Under the pieces are notes generated by a model, which saw nothing but the letters and a program-made list of their open reading frames with translations, was not told the DNA's origin and did not search any database. From Chromera velia (taxonomy: Eukaryota > Sar > Chromeraceae): DNA of 64,000 bases. A program made the translations under genes and the position numbers. The DNA is taken from assembly GCA_018398765.1 (NCBI GenBank), contig JAHBMJ010001350.1, positions 42,918-106,917 of the forward strand, in the 5' to 3' direction. Each line of letters starts with the position of its first letter. Position 1 is the first letter of the stretch. Shown piece by piece: positions 23,426 to 34,200 of the stretch.

Positions 23426-26412
23426 GTACATTTTCGGAGAGATCATGTACGGCGGTCACATCGTTGACGCCCGTGACCGTCTCTTGTGCAAGACCTACCT
23501 GGAACTGTACATGCAAGATGAGCTGCTGGAAGAGACCGAGCTCTTCCCCTTCTGTGACGGCAAGGGAATCTCGTACAGAAGCCCTGCACCGGCGTCGCAT
23601 GACAAGTGAGTGATTTAGACAGAACAGAATGGTGGGTGCTGATGGAGGGAGAGGGAGAGATCGTTGAAAAGAGAAACGAGGAAAGACTTCGGTGAAGCTC
23701 CAGCACCCCCCCCCAATCTTGTTTCTTCCTTGTCGTGACTTTGTCCCCCTTCTTCCGAGGACTCTTGATTCTCCTCTGAGAGATCCTCTTGAGATCCCAC
23801 TCTCTCCCTCGTTCCTGCCTGCATGGAATGTCCCCGTGTCTGTCTCCTTTCCTTCCTTCCTTCCTGTCTGTTGTGGACGTTGTTTTTGCAGGTACCTCGA
23901 GCACATCGACGGCATTCCTCCAGAGACGCCGCTGGCTTTCGGTCTCCACCCGAATGCGGAGATCGGGTTCAGGACGGAGCAGTGCGGCACGTTGTTTGGC
24001 ACTCTCCTTCAGTTGATGCCTTCCGGTTCCAGTGGAGGAGAGGAAGGCGGAAGTGGTCAGAGCCCCTTTGCACGCGCCGAAGAAGTTTGCCAAAATATTT
24101 TGGACGCAGTGCGCGACAAGGGATTCCAAGTGGAGGAGATTTCAAAGGGAATGCTGGACGAGGAGAAGGGACCCTACCAGAACGTGTTCCTGCAAGAATG
24201 CGAGTATCTGACGGTGCTCATTGTCGAGATGCAGAGATCCCTCTTCGAGTTGGAGTTGGGGTTCAAGGGAGAGTTGACGATGAGCGACCAGATGGAGCAG
24301 CTTATCGATTCACTCTTCTACGACAAGATCCCGGCCTCTTGGGCGAAGGTCGGGGGGCTAAGAGTGATGGGGGGGGGTTGGAGGAAAGGGAGCTGGGCAG
24401 GCAGGGAAGAGGAAAGGAAGGACGGCAGAGAGGCAGGCGGGTATGCAGAGAGAGGGAGACAGGGACAGAGACAGAGTCAGATAGAAAGCAGAGAAGTTGA
24501 GGAAGAAAGAGAAGAAGACTGTGCTTCGGACGAGCAGACAGCGGAATCAGATCTTCAGCTCTGTATAGATACAGCATCTTGGCATTTTTGTTTTTTTTGC
24601 TCCCCTGTTCTCCCTCCTTGCAGAGGGCATTCCCCTCGACGAGGCCTCTTGCTTCGTGGGTAAAGAATCTGGTCGACAGGTTGGTTGGTGCGCTTACTGG
24701 TTCTCTTCTTGTCTTTTTTTTTCTCTCTTCTGTGTGCTTGTTCGACTGAGACCAACAGTAGAACACAAGGGTTTTTTAAAGCCGCAAAAAATGACTGATG
24801 TGGGCACAATTTGTGTCTCTAAACTTCTTCGCTTCATAAGGCCGCTTTCTCTTGCTCATCCCTGCCTGTCAATTCTCCGGTCCGTTTTCTCATATCTCTT
24901 TCCGACTGTCCACCCATTTCCGTCTGAGAGTGACTGCATGCATCAAGAGTCTCCTTCAAATACATACGTTTTTTCAATATGCGTGCAGATACGAGCAGAT
25001 GGCAGAGTGGACCGCCTCACCGACCGAGATCCCAAAGTGCGTCAACCTCTCCCGTCTGTTCAACCCCCAGTCGTTCCTCACTGCCATCAAGCAGATCACC
25101 TCCCAACTGCAGTCCCTCGAGTTGAACAAACTGACCATCGTCACAGACGTCACCAAGAGAGACGCGAAGGCCATCGATCAGGCGGCTCGAGACGGTGCCT
25201 ACGTGACAGGGCTGTACATGGAGGGGGCAAGGTGGGTGGGTGGGTGGGTGGGTGGGTCCATAAAATAGTGAACGTACATTCTCGCCTGTCAATGTGACTC
25301 GGGAGAGGTAAGAAGAATGGCGTATCTTGTCTTCCTTGGCCATTCAAAGATGCTGAATTGAATGTTATTTCTCTCTTCTTCACCTCGTGGATGTCAACCT
25401 CTACCTTCCTCTGGCTGCTTGTGCTAGCATGTGGACGACAGCAACAGCGTGTGCACAGTTTTGTGTCGGTATGTACGTCGCGAAGAAAGCTGCACGGATG
25501 AAAGCCAATGCATTAGAGAGTTCCATGGGCAATGAACAGAAATACACTGCTCGACACAGAAGAGTTTGTATGTGTGAATTCACGATGCAAGACTTGATGA
25601 CTGCAATTTGTCATTTTTAACACGCGTGCAGGTGGGACGTGTCCAACAACATGATCGAGGAGTCGAAACCGAAGGAGATGTTCTACGCAATGCCGGTGAT
25701 CAACTGTAAGGTCTGTCCGTTGGCATCTTTGTTGGTCTTGCTGTTGCTCGACCGTTCTGCAATCGGTGGAAGTGCTTCTTCCTGTAAGCCTTTTCTTGTA
25801 TGCTCCCGCATTTTTGCCCTTTCCCTGGAATTCTTTTTGTCTTGGTTTGCTTTGTCGAGCCAAAATCGTTGTCTGACACAGCTATGCTTGAAAGGTGCTG
25901 CATGCTACTGTTTGTCTTGTCTCGCTGCAGGCGGCGCTTGACAACGAGAACCTCACGAAGGGTGTCTTCGTGTGTCCAGTCTACAAGACCACAGGCAGAG
26001 GGGCAACGTACGTGTTCAACGCGCAACTGAGGACGAAGGTGAACCCCGCAAAGTGGATCCTCGCGGGCGTGGTCAGTCAAGTCAAATTCATAAGACGGGC
26101 ATCCGCCTCCCTCGAACCTGACAAGGATTTGTTCATGCATGGCTTTCTCTTCCTTTAATTCCCTTTCTTTTCGTGACTGACATTTTCTCTCCACACGCGA
26201 TCATTTTTGACGGAGAAGAGATACCAGTGGCAGCCAGACGCAGGAGATGAGATTCCGAATTTCTTAATCGCATCATGTATCCTATCCTGTCTTTTTGGTT
26301 GTCGTCTGCTCTGCGATCAATCGTTCTTGGCACCGTCAAGGGTAAAAAGATCTTTTTTTCGCTCTTCACCTTTCTGCAGGGAATGATTCTCGACACTGGT
26401 TCCGACTTGTAA
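77..26412 (+). CDS. Axonemal outer-arm-type dynein heavy chain (beta/DNAH9-11-17-like), 5'-partial
   Basis: ATP-driven minus-end microtubule motor of the ciliary outer arm. I trace 44 exons: 77-381, 629-871, 1249-1487, 1977-2065, 2405-2610, 2972-3142, 3368-3493, 3787-3927, 4160-4203, 4508-4684, 5038-5185, 5408-5678, 6183-6409, 6772-7017, 7269-7389, 7764-8020, 8419-8637, 8947-9109, 9409-9750, 10069-10246, 10526-10694, 11060-11222, 11668-11837, 12127-12275, 12593-13157, 13514-13826, 14211-14367, 14706-15342, 15641-16156, 16444-16562, 16893-17721, 18145-18315, 18565-18803, 19357-19704, 20292-21889, 22384-22523, 22870-23054, 23426-23605, 23892-24348, 24624-24679, 24989-25231, 25632-25710, 25931-26071, 26380-26412. 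Phases agree throughout, giving about 3,855 residues without a stop. Family heavy chains are about 4,500 residues, so part of the tail lies upstream. AAA1 ([14 protein letters not shown]), AAA3 ([20 protein letters not shown]) and the C-terminal WILAGV resemble outer-arm beta chains more than gamma or cytoplasmic ones. Exon 3 end is the least certain: phase requires 1487, not the nearby 1509. Confidence 0.93.
960..1200 (+). repeat. TTTC/TTCC pyrimidine tract in dynein intron 2
   Basis: About 240 bases of nearly pure pyrimidine on the coding strand, made of TTTC, TTCC and TCTC units. Similar shorter tracts recur in most introns of this gene, for example 6450-6510 and 11940-12050. Confidence 0.85.
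3494..3537 (+). repeat. (GTCA)n array forming serial 5' splice sites
   Basis: Intron 7 starts with GTCAGTGAGTCAGTCAGT and continues as a perfect TCAG tetranucleotide run. Each unit recreates a GTCAGT donor hexamer, so about ten overlapping candidate donors follow one another after exon 7 (3368-3493). The frame stays open through the array, so alternative use would add Ser/Val/Gln repeats. Confidence 0.8.
7269..9109 (+). other. Dynein linker domain, exons 15-18
   Basis: Exon 16 carries the linker signature [20 protein letters not shown] followed by the [10 protein letters not shown] segment. Exons 17-18 continue the helical bundle up to the start of the AAA ring. The linker swings across the ring to produce the power stroke. 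Spacing to the AAA1 Walker A matches the family. Confidence 0.85.
9308..9340 (+). repeat. (GT)n microsatellite in dynein intron 18
   Basis: A run of about 16 GT dinucleotides lies in the intron upstream of exon 19. No other function is visible. Confidence 0.85.
9409..11222 (+). other. Dynein AAA1, main ATPase module, exons 19-22
   Basis: Walker A GPAGTGKT is at 9612-9635, in the context [20 protein letters not shown]. The Walker B region [11 protein letters not shown] starts exon 20 at 10069, and sensor I is in [20 protein letters not shown] across the exon 20/21 junction. All catalytic residues of the primary hydrolysis site are present, so the motor is predicted to be active. Confidence 0.92.
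11668..13157 (+). other. Dynein AAA2, exons 23-25
   Basis: Walker A GPPGCGKT lies at 12151-12174. The AAA2 block that follows the conserved KEWKDG segment includes [20 protein letters not shown] and [20 protein letters not shown] in exon 25. In the family this site binds ATP without hydrolysis and is structural. Confidence 0.9.
13514..15342 (+). other. Dynein AAA3, exons 26-28
   Basis: Walker A GSAGTGKT is at 14222-14245. The Walker B-type segment [18 protein letters not shown] is at the start of exon 28, followed by [20 protein letters not shown], as in outer-arm chains. AAA3 is a regulatory ATPase site. Confidence 0.9.
15641..16892 (+). other. Dynein AAA4, exons 29-30 (plus intron 30)
   Basis: The P-loop [16 protein letters not shown] is at 15914 onward, with Gln in place of the usual Thr after Lys, which is normal for AAA4 of axonemal chains. 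[20 protein letters not shown] follows. Exon 30 (16444-16562) encodes [19 protein letters not shown]. Confidence 0.88.
16893..18803 (+). other. Dynein stalk coiled coil and microtubule-binding domain, exons 31-33
   Basis: Exon 31 holds the outgoing coiled-coil helix, with Lys/Glu/Ala heptads such as [20 protein letters not shown]. The tip begins with [20 protein letters not shown] and [19 protein letters not shown]. Exon 32 completes the tip, and exon 33 is the return helix ([20 protein letters not shown]). The antiparallel stalk transmits the nucleotide state to the microtubule. Confidence 0.9.
20060..20099 (+). repeat. (CA)n(GA)n compound microsatellite in dynein intron 34
   Basis: A CA run is directly followed by a GA run in the 587 bp intron between exons 34 and 35. 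Confidence 0.85.
22771..22884 (+). repeat. Triplicated exon-37 acceptor junction
   Basis: Three copies of a unit of about 28 bases (CTGCTCTCGATCA, then GTGAAGTCCATCC) start at 22771, 22814 and 22856, separated by poly-T runs. Each spans the end of intron 36 and the first 13-15 bases of exon 37. Only the third copy has the AG (22868-22869). In the first two the same position reads AT, so they cannot act as acceptors. Confidence 0.85.
23392..23421 (+). repeat. (GT)n tract adjoining the exon-38 acceptor
   Basis: A GT run directly precedes the GCAG acceptor of exon 38 (starts 23426), replacing the usual pyrimidine tract. Confidence 0.8.
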
Positions 26413-29400
26413 TTGATTGGAGCGGCCTGCATGGAAGGAAGAAAGGGATTCGACCGGTAGATGCTGCGACTTTCCGGAATTTGAAGGAGGAAACTGCTGA
26501 AGAAACTTTCAAAAAAATACATCTTGGGATCCACTCTCGTTTTTTGTGCGTCATACTGGATCATGCACTAGATCATGCAAGACTTATACAATATAAAACT
26601 AGATTAAAAATTTACTAGACAGATGAATGTATCGAATGGAATATTGTTTACCAGTATATTCAAAGGCGTATCACAACAGAAAAAAAGTAAACCAGAATTG
26701 GTTTAATTTAATTATTTTTTTCTTTTTTTTTTTTTCTTGTAACACCTAAGAAACAGTTATGCAACTTGAACACCAAAACAATAGTTACGTAACACTTGAA
26801 CAACAGCTGTTTGTCACCTAACATGGTTGGCGAAAACAAAAAAAAACTTGAAGTAAGCCAGAATTGGCTTTAATTATTTTTTTTCTTTATGATACGCCTG
26901 CAGGATTATAGGATTACATTATGTTCGTAGCCGAAGCCCTCAGGCTAGACCTGCATGCCAGTTGTTTGACGTACGTCCGCTTTGCACCATACATCCATGG
27001 TAAGGGCCGTAAGGCTGAGAAAAGGTGCATAAGGTGCTGGTGCTGGTGCAAAAACAAGTTTGCACCTTAAATCAGGTGTAAAACAGGTGTAAAATAAGGT
27101 GCACCGTTTATCCTATAAAAGCTAGGTTTCTAAGGTTGATTTCTAGTGTTTTTAACGGCCAAAAGGCGCCTCAATCAAGGCCTAAAAGCTTTTTATGATA
27201 TAGATTTGCTACATTGATTTTTACTATGCGAAACAACTTAAAATGTCACTAGAAATATCAGTGAAAAGGCGAGAAAAAGCAAAAATAAAAAATATGACAA
27301 TTAAAGACTATATGTCTCTGACTGTCTCATGACTTCGGTCTCTTTCTGGGTTTCTTTTCTCAATTTAAGCAACGTTTTTCACCTGTCCAATGTTTGAATA
27401 TATTTGGCGCCGGTTGTGTGCTGCACTGTAGTCCAGTTCTGTCCCTATACGGTCCATCAAACCTTCAAACTGCATGATGCCCCTTTGGAGCAAATTCATG
27501 AAGAAAGCAACCACAAATGGTGCATTTTCATGAAAAAAAAAAAGAAGAAAGAATAAAATAAAAGAATATTTTTTTCAATTTGCATTTTTTCTCTGAGCAA
27601 AGGCAAGTGAGGATAAGTGAGGGCCTGATCTCAAGCTCAGAGCCCATGGCAGCCCCATCATGCCCTAGCTCTCTTCTTCACTCACCCCCTAGCTCACCCC
27701 CCCACACAAAATGATAACGGAGGACAAAAAAGAGGAAAAAGAGGAAAAAGAGAAAGAAGAAGAGGAGAAAGAAGAGGAGAGAACAGGCTCTTTGTAGACT
27801 TTATTTCACTCGAAGTCCGACTTGAAAGTTGATCTCAGTATGTCATCTTTCTTCCCTAGAAACTCCTCTGGTTTGATGCGGACTGGTTGGGGTGGAGGGG
27901 AGGCTTTGGCTTTGGCTTTTGATTTAGGTTTGGCTTTAAAGAATGAGAGAAATACGGACAGAGTCGGACAGGTGCGATTTCTAACCCCAGACCCTCTTCT
28001 TTTGACTGACCCAGCTTAATTCATGATGTCCATCCAGACTAGCTTGTCTTTCTATATCTTCCTGAGCCACCTGCAAGGATCTACACGGCTAGTACAAGTA
28101 GTTTTTCTATCTTCAGATCGAAAAGAAGGCTCTCCCTACTCTTCAACAACTCTTCTTTTATTTGTTGGCATTTGTTTGAAGCCGTCTATCTGGATAGGGC
28201 CCCAGTTTGTGAAATTAAAAAATGATTAACTGCAGTGACCGGTATACAGGACTGGTATGACTGACGACTCGCAAATGAAGGGGTGAACGCCCCTAGAAAA
28301 GTTGCAATTCCATCTACAGACGGACTTCAAACCCTCTGGAAATACCAAACACAACGAGAAGCCGTGCTATGACAGAAAGTCAGATACAGATCTGTATGTG
28401 AGCATGCAAACTTGACGAAACTTGACGAGCCATCAGCAGATGGAAGTGACGAATGGTTCCACTCTCTAAGGCAAAGCAGCAAATTGAATGATCAAACCAA
28501 TTGCACTCTTACTGACCAAGATAGATCGAGCCCGCCAATCGTAAAGAGCACCCGGCACCAAGTTTTAAAAGTCCTTACCTACAACCGAGAGGGAGAGTGT
28601 CAACATACCTTCGCGTATGTGTGTTCCCATATGTGTGCCGTTTCTGCTTCTCTTCATCATATAAAAAAGAATCTGCGTACAGCACTGCATTGGCATTCAT
28701 CCTTGGATTGCTAATAAAGGTCAAGGAAGCTGTTTTCCTCCCAGCAAACCGTTTGGCATTGTACTATTGCTATGCAAACAGACTCAGTCTGCTTACTCAG
28801 CTTTTTGACTCAAACCTGTTGTTCTGGTCCTTTTACTCTTGTCTGCTCCACATTGCTATGCGTGTACATGCAGTCGTTTCTGTTGCATAAGGCAGCCTAT
28901 AAAACAGTTCTCATGCTGCAAAGAGAAGAGGTATTCATGCTCCAATGGACCTATTGATTTCATGCAGCGCATGCGTTGTTGAACGTGCGTTCAGTGACCT
29001 CTGTATGTAGCCGATTTTAAATTTATCTTAAAAATCGGCTACATATGATTAGATTTGTTCCATGTACCGCGGCCCGGCAACATGCGCGTTTGGGGCCGTG
29101 GAGAGCCGCAGGAGTGGGGCCGTAGCGCGTTATATGGCCATGACGCTAACACTTTTCACCCAATTCTATTCAATCAGGTGCAAAACAGGTGCATCAGGTA
29201 CATTTGGTGCAAAACAGGTGCATCTAGTACAACTTCTTGGTTTGCACCTTTTCTGAGGTACACCTTTTTCAAGCTTTAATCCATGAACATTACTACATGC
29301 CATGCGTATGCATATATGCAACGATATAGCACATTACAACACATGCATTCTTGCATTATTCTTTTAAACCATCGGAACCGCCGGTAAAAAATGGAACCCC

Positions 29401-29820
29401 GATGCGTTTTGAAGAGAGAAAACGACCGTTCTGGTCAGTGTTTGACTCAGTGTGCTCGCGTGGATTACCTTTCAAGAAAAGGAAGGGGAAAAAAGAAGAA
29501 CTTCATTTGAAAAAAGAAAGGAAAACAACTAGATTCACAGGTAGCTCTATTGAAATGGGCATTCTTGCTTGCACTGCGTTTACTCAATGTTAATTGACCA
29601 TCTTAAATTCATGAAAATATTGTGTAACCAGGGTTGCTTTTCTTGTCGGTAACAGGTGTAGTCTACCGTTAATTGCCGGTAACTGGTAATAGCCTCAGTC
29701 TACCTTCCTTTTACCGATAAAAAAAAATGATAAAAATTATAAGGTCAAAAAAAAAATTTCGTCTGTAGCGCCAACCTTCAAAAACATGTTTTTAAGTGTT
29801 TATTGACATTTGAAAAAGCC
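26413..29820. other. AT-rich spacer with repeat fragments, no confident gene
   Basis: 3.4 kb after the dynein stop. Composition becomes AT-richer and loses the TTTC style of the introns. Visible structure: an imperfect direct repeat (AGTAAACCAGAATTGG near 26686 and AGTAAGCCAGAATTGG near 26852); arrays of GGTGCA/CAGGTGTA words at 27020-27105 and 29175-29265; a purine tract at 27715-27780; and a 15 bp inverted repeat at 29004-29046. On the minus strand near 27820-27960 a short Lys/Pro-rich open stretch ends in a stop, but nothing else supports a gene. Confidence 0.6.
29004..29046. repeat. Short inverted repeat (hairpin)
   Basis: The arms TATGTAGCCGATTTT and AAAATCGGCTACATA are perfectly complementary and separated by about 13 bases. 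This could be a transposon remnant or a hairpin. No gene boundary lies next to it. Confidence 0.7.
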
Positions 29821-29824
29821 TATT

Positions 29825-29828
<4 letters not shown>

Positions 29829-29856
<28 letters not shown>

Positions 29857-30300
29857 CCCGATAGGCGGGCAAGGTGGGCTGCCTGTTGGTTGCTCTGATA
29901 GAAAGCTGTGCACCTATGAAGCCTGCTGCCAGTGTGTAGATGATTTTATTCATTGGCTCTCTGTCTGCCCCCGATGGACTGCCAAACAAGGCTTTTTGCA
30001 GTGGTTGGCATTGATTCAATCAGACCGCTTCACTCGTTGTGACTCACCCTTTGCATCCGCCTCCTTTTCTGATCTAGGGGTTCGCAAGTTCATCACATCG
30101 CTCTTGCGCTCTCAACCCTCTCTCCTCTTTATGATTTTTCGCCATATTGTAGTAAATGATTGATTAGATTAAGTTCAAATAACTGTCGTCTACTTAGCTT
30201 GCAGCTGGCATAATTGAACAGACCCATGCATGTATACGCCGCCTGGGAGTTCTAACTCCATCTAGGGTTTGGCATCAATAAATCAATCAATCAATCATAT
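29829..30300 (+). mobile_element. LINE 3'-end fragment (RT C-terminus, 3' tail)
   Basis: After an (AT)n run, an open frame to 30163 encodes a Cys/His cluster of the form C-x4-CC-x2-C-x5-H-x5-CPRW (from CTYEACCQCVDDFIHW), like the zinc motif closing many non-LTR ORF2 proteins. It ends in a stop at 30161. About 140 bp of 3' untranslated sequence follow, closing with tandem AATC units at 30278-30297, a typical non-LTR tail. The 5' end is truncated at the AT repeat. Family not determined. Confidence 0.55.
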
Positions 30301-30439
30301 ATATCTTTTATGATTTACTACAATTTCAATTATTTTAACTGCTTCGATCACCCCTATATTAAAGTGACATAAAGTTCTAATAGCTCTATCCAACAGCTAC
30401 TTCCTTTTCCTTAAATTGACTCTGTTCCATCTCCTACTG

Positions 30440-31058
30440 TTCTGCTTCTCTGTATCAGGCCTTGAGCCGTCGTTTGAGAGCGATCAAAGTAAGAAACGAG
30501 TAACGACTTAGCAGTACTTAGCGTAGTCGGCTCCTAAGGTATACTCATCCAGAGTTCATACCTTACAAAAGTTAATACTGTTCACAACAACATGAAGAGA
30601 CTTCCTCTTGCTTGTGTCTTTGTTCTGTTTGATCCATCTGTATCTATATTCTCATCTGTATCAATACAATTAATAATACAGATCCTAGGATTGACTAGCA
30701 TGCATCACTTGACCTAGTAACTCTCTTCCGGCATGCTTAAGCAGCTCCGAAAAAAAATCATACCAACAGCCTCCCTGAGGTGTGAAGACAAAACTAAAAG
30801 ATTCAGACTTTATTTTCCTAGATCGATTTCAAGCTCTGGTTACCATGTTGTATATAAGAAGGTAAAAGCATAGTAAAAGCACTTTTTCGGATTATGCTAC
30901 CTATGATTGATTGATTGACCTATAACGAAGTGTGAGTGACTGTTAGAATTCTATTAAGTCTTTTCCGACTGCCAGCAAACTCTGTCGGTAATTACCGGTT
31001 ACCGGTAATGAAGCTTGTCTACCGCCAAAAAAATCGGCAACTCTGCTAGAGAATGCTC

Positions 31059-31145
<87 letters not shown>

Positions 31146-31223
31146 GGGTTCTCTGCTTAATTCTAGATGTATCCAGCTAACTCACGATATGGATAACGAA
31201 TCATATTAAGAAAGTAGTTATAT
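30440..31223 (+). repeat. Direct repeat, copy A (3' side of the element)
   Basis: Near-identical to copy B at an offset of 5,403 bases; I see roughly 3-4% substitutions plus a shorter GA run in B. It contains a tRNA-like A-box word TAGCGTAGTCGG (30519-30530), a GATTGATTGATTGA run, a CCGGTTACCGGTAA palindrome and a (GA)n microsatellite (about 31060-31150). It lacks TG...CA ends, so it is not a canonical LTR. Confidence 0.85.
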
Positions 31224-31288
31224 GAATGAAGTTGGCTTTGCTAGAGTGGAGCCGTGCTCCCAGCAGCCCATGTTCATGCAAGAGATTG

Positions 31289-34200
31289 TCAATCACTCAA
31301 CTCTAGAGATAAGACTAAGCGCAAGATCCCCTGAAGTGCTCGCTTGGTGAGCTCACGAGCAGCATGCGCGTTGGAGGTGGCAATAGAAGACTCAGGCGTG
31401 CACAGTGAGTAACAAAGATCGCAAACGGCTCTGCATGCTTCATACGGATCGACTTGTAAAGCCAAAAGCAGCATGTTCCTCGCTTCTGTTTCGGCTGTAT
31501 CCGATCCCTCAATTCCTTCTCTCTGAATCCTTTGCTTCACTTTCTTTCCCTCTACCACTTTGTTTGGTTTATTTCTTGCTTCTACCCAATTGGAGCATAC
31601 TGAAAGCCGGTGCCAGAGATCACCAATTTTTCTTTCATTTGAACAACCCTCTGCCAGATAAAACACCTCTCCCGGAGAGTTGGCCCCCCCCGTCAGACCC
31701 TTCCAATTTAGTCTCAATGCCCTTAGGAGTGGCTCAATCTTCTCATATAAGGCAGTTCTCGGCAGACAGGACATCCGTACCTTGGGGTCATTCTTTGAAG
31801 ACAAAAGAAATAGAGAAGAACGTGAAGAAGACGGAAGAGCTCTCTGTAGTCCTGATAAAGAGGCAGACAGGGGGAAGTTGCCCCTTTCTTCCCTATCTCC
31901 CCTTTTCATGCATTCCATTCCCCAGGCATCCTTAATTTTTGCAGAAACAAACAAATTCCCCTTCGGGGCCCGTCTTTCTGAGCTCCGAACAGGGAGAGAC
32001 GTCAAAAAGTCAAGGCCTGCCCATCTGAACAGACCATTGACGGCTCGTCTTTACTTCTGCCCCGCTGGTCCCTTCCATGAATTCAAAAGAGCCTGAGGAA
32101 TACGGAGATGCGAACGGCTAACTGCAATCTAGAATGAAGCAAAACGAGCACACAAGAGCGCGCGAGCAGACATTAAATTAACAGACAAAAGAGAGGATAC
32201 ATGCAAACTCCTGACCGGAAGTCGGGCCGCCCATCGAACAAACCGGAGCCACAAGTTGTCAATCGCCTCCCAGTCTCCCTGTCTTATCGGAAAGCACTCC
32301 AGGCTATAAAATGCTACCGGCTCCCAGCACACCTTCAGCAGCTGCATCTTTCCCCCGAGAGGCAACCCAGACAGACTCGCAGCCAGACCAATCACCGCCC
32401 CCATTGCACGCTCTGCACTGTGTAGGCGTGCTTCAATCGACCGAGTCAAATCCCCTCCCTCAAACAGAAGGCAACCCAAATATTTGTACTGATCACACCA
32501 GTCTACTTCCTTCTCTTAGTACAAAATCATGCCGTTACAGTCCTTGCGGTATTCATAAAGGCGCAGGACCTTGGTTTTCTTCAGATTAACATTCAACCCC
32601 CACTTTCCGCAATACCCCTCCAGGGCATCGAATTTTGCTTGGAGGTCGGCTGCTGAGTGTGCAAACAAAACAAGATCATCAGCGTAGCCTATACTTCCCA
32701 AACTGGCCCCAGCAAGTTGAACCGCTTCCGTTTCCTTTCCATCTCCCCGTTTTCCTTTCTGAATCTCATCATGCAGGTCATTAATGAATAATAAAAAAAG
32801 CGACGGGGACAACGCATCACCTTACTTAACCCCTGCCCCCTCCAGGAATAGAGCCGAGTCCCCATCGACTCTCGCTTTCACACCTCTATACATTGATACA
32901 ATCATCAACAGATCTCTCTTCTCTATTCCCTCAGCCTGCAGCTTTGCCAGAAGCTTCAGCCGAGGGATGGAGTCAAACGCCTTTGAAAAGTTGACAAATC
33001 CGCCCAGGAGCCCCTTCTTGCCTCTTCTGCATTCCTGTACCAAGCCTACCACTGCTCCGATCCCCTCTTTTGTGCCCACCCCTTTCCTAAACCCGATCTG
33101 TCTGTCGTCAAAACGAGCTTGCTGACGGATTCTATCATCCATAAGGAGACCAAAGAGCTTTGCAAGGGGGTTAACGATATGGACTGGACGCCAGTTATTC
33201 GGCTGTGGTGAAGGAGGACCTTTCGAGACGGGTATGATTCTCAACCAATTCCAGTTATCAGGCCAACACGCATATGCATGCATTAAATTAAAGAAAACAA
33301 ACAAAAGGAAGCGAAAGATAGGAGAATGGCAAAAGCAAAGGTCGAGTTGTTGAGGAGAGATGCCATCGAGCCCTGCCGCTTTCTTTCTATCCATTCCTTT
33401 CAGACGATCAGTCACCTGTTTATACGAGAAAATGAATTGCTTCGGGGGCTCCGGCTCCGGATCAGGCTCTGGCAATTCTTTGCCCTCCCCAAAAACCTGT
33501 GCCCAATGGTTTGAGAAGTCTCTTGCCCCTGGTCTCGGACCGTCTTTCGACAACTTTCTCTTTTCTTTCCAAAGGAAGAGGGGGTCATTAAGCAAATGTG
33601 TCTTCGCTTTTTCAGTTTCCGCTCTCTCAAATCTCTTCCTTTTCTGCCGGAAGATCTCTCTCCTTTTCTTTAAGATGTCTTCCACCCTTTCCTGCTTTAA
33701 CTCTCTCTCCACCCCACTTGCACAGTCCTCAACTTCTTTCCTTACTTTCTTCAGGCATTCCTGCAGCTCTTTATATTCCTCATCCCACCACCCTTCCTTC
33801 TCTCTAAACAACGTTTTAAAGGTAGGAAGCTGTTGCTTCTCTATCGCTTTTGCTACTACTTCCTTCACCGGCCCAACCAAAATCCGACACCAGGCTGTGG
33901 CCAAGGCTTTCACCCGGTCTTTCTTATCTTGAGGGCTCACTGGGGAGGAGGTCAAAGAAGAGGGCAAAAAGGCTGTCGAAGAGGATGGGGAGCAAGACAC
34001 AGGAGGGGGTGGGGGAAAGGGAGGCTCTTCAAATGGTTCAACTTCTCTATGATGCTCCCAGAGTCCCTGCCATGTCTCTTCCACCAGCTCTCTTGCTGCT
34101 GCCGCTATTGGCAGCAAATCCTCATCTTTTACCGCTGCCTTTCTGATGGATCTGTAAAGCAGGGGGCACTGCTGTAGGGATGGGGCATCCGTCCGCTTTC

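Larger units (their letters stand above)
19357..26412 (+). other. Dynein AAA5, AAA6 and C-terminal domain, exons 34-44
   Basis: Exon 34 opens AAA5 ([20 protein letters not shown]). The 1,598 bp exon 35 covers AAA5/AAA6 up to [20 protein letters not shown]. Exons 36-38 encode the [20 protein letters not shown] and [20 protein letters not shown] blocks. The C-terminal domain ends with GARWD (exon 41/42 junction), [15 protein letters not shown] and KWILAGV, then a 33 bp last exon giving [10 protein letters not shown] and stop TAA at 26410. Exon 39 carries a Gly/Ser-rich insertion ([14 protein letters not shown]) not typical of the family. Confidence 0.88.

Noticed and set aside
27822-28019. Small plus-strand frame, and a Lys/Pro-rich minus-strand stretch opposite it
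   Set aside because: No start context, no motif, no splice-consistent neighbours. Both are too short to support a gene.
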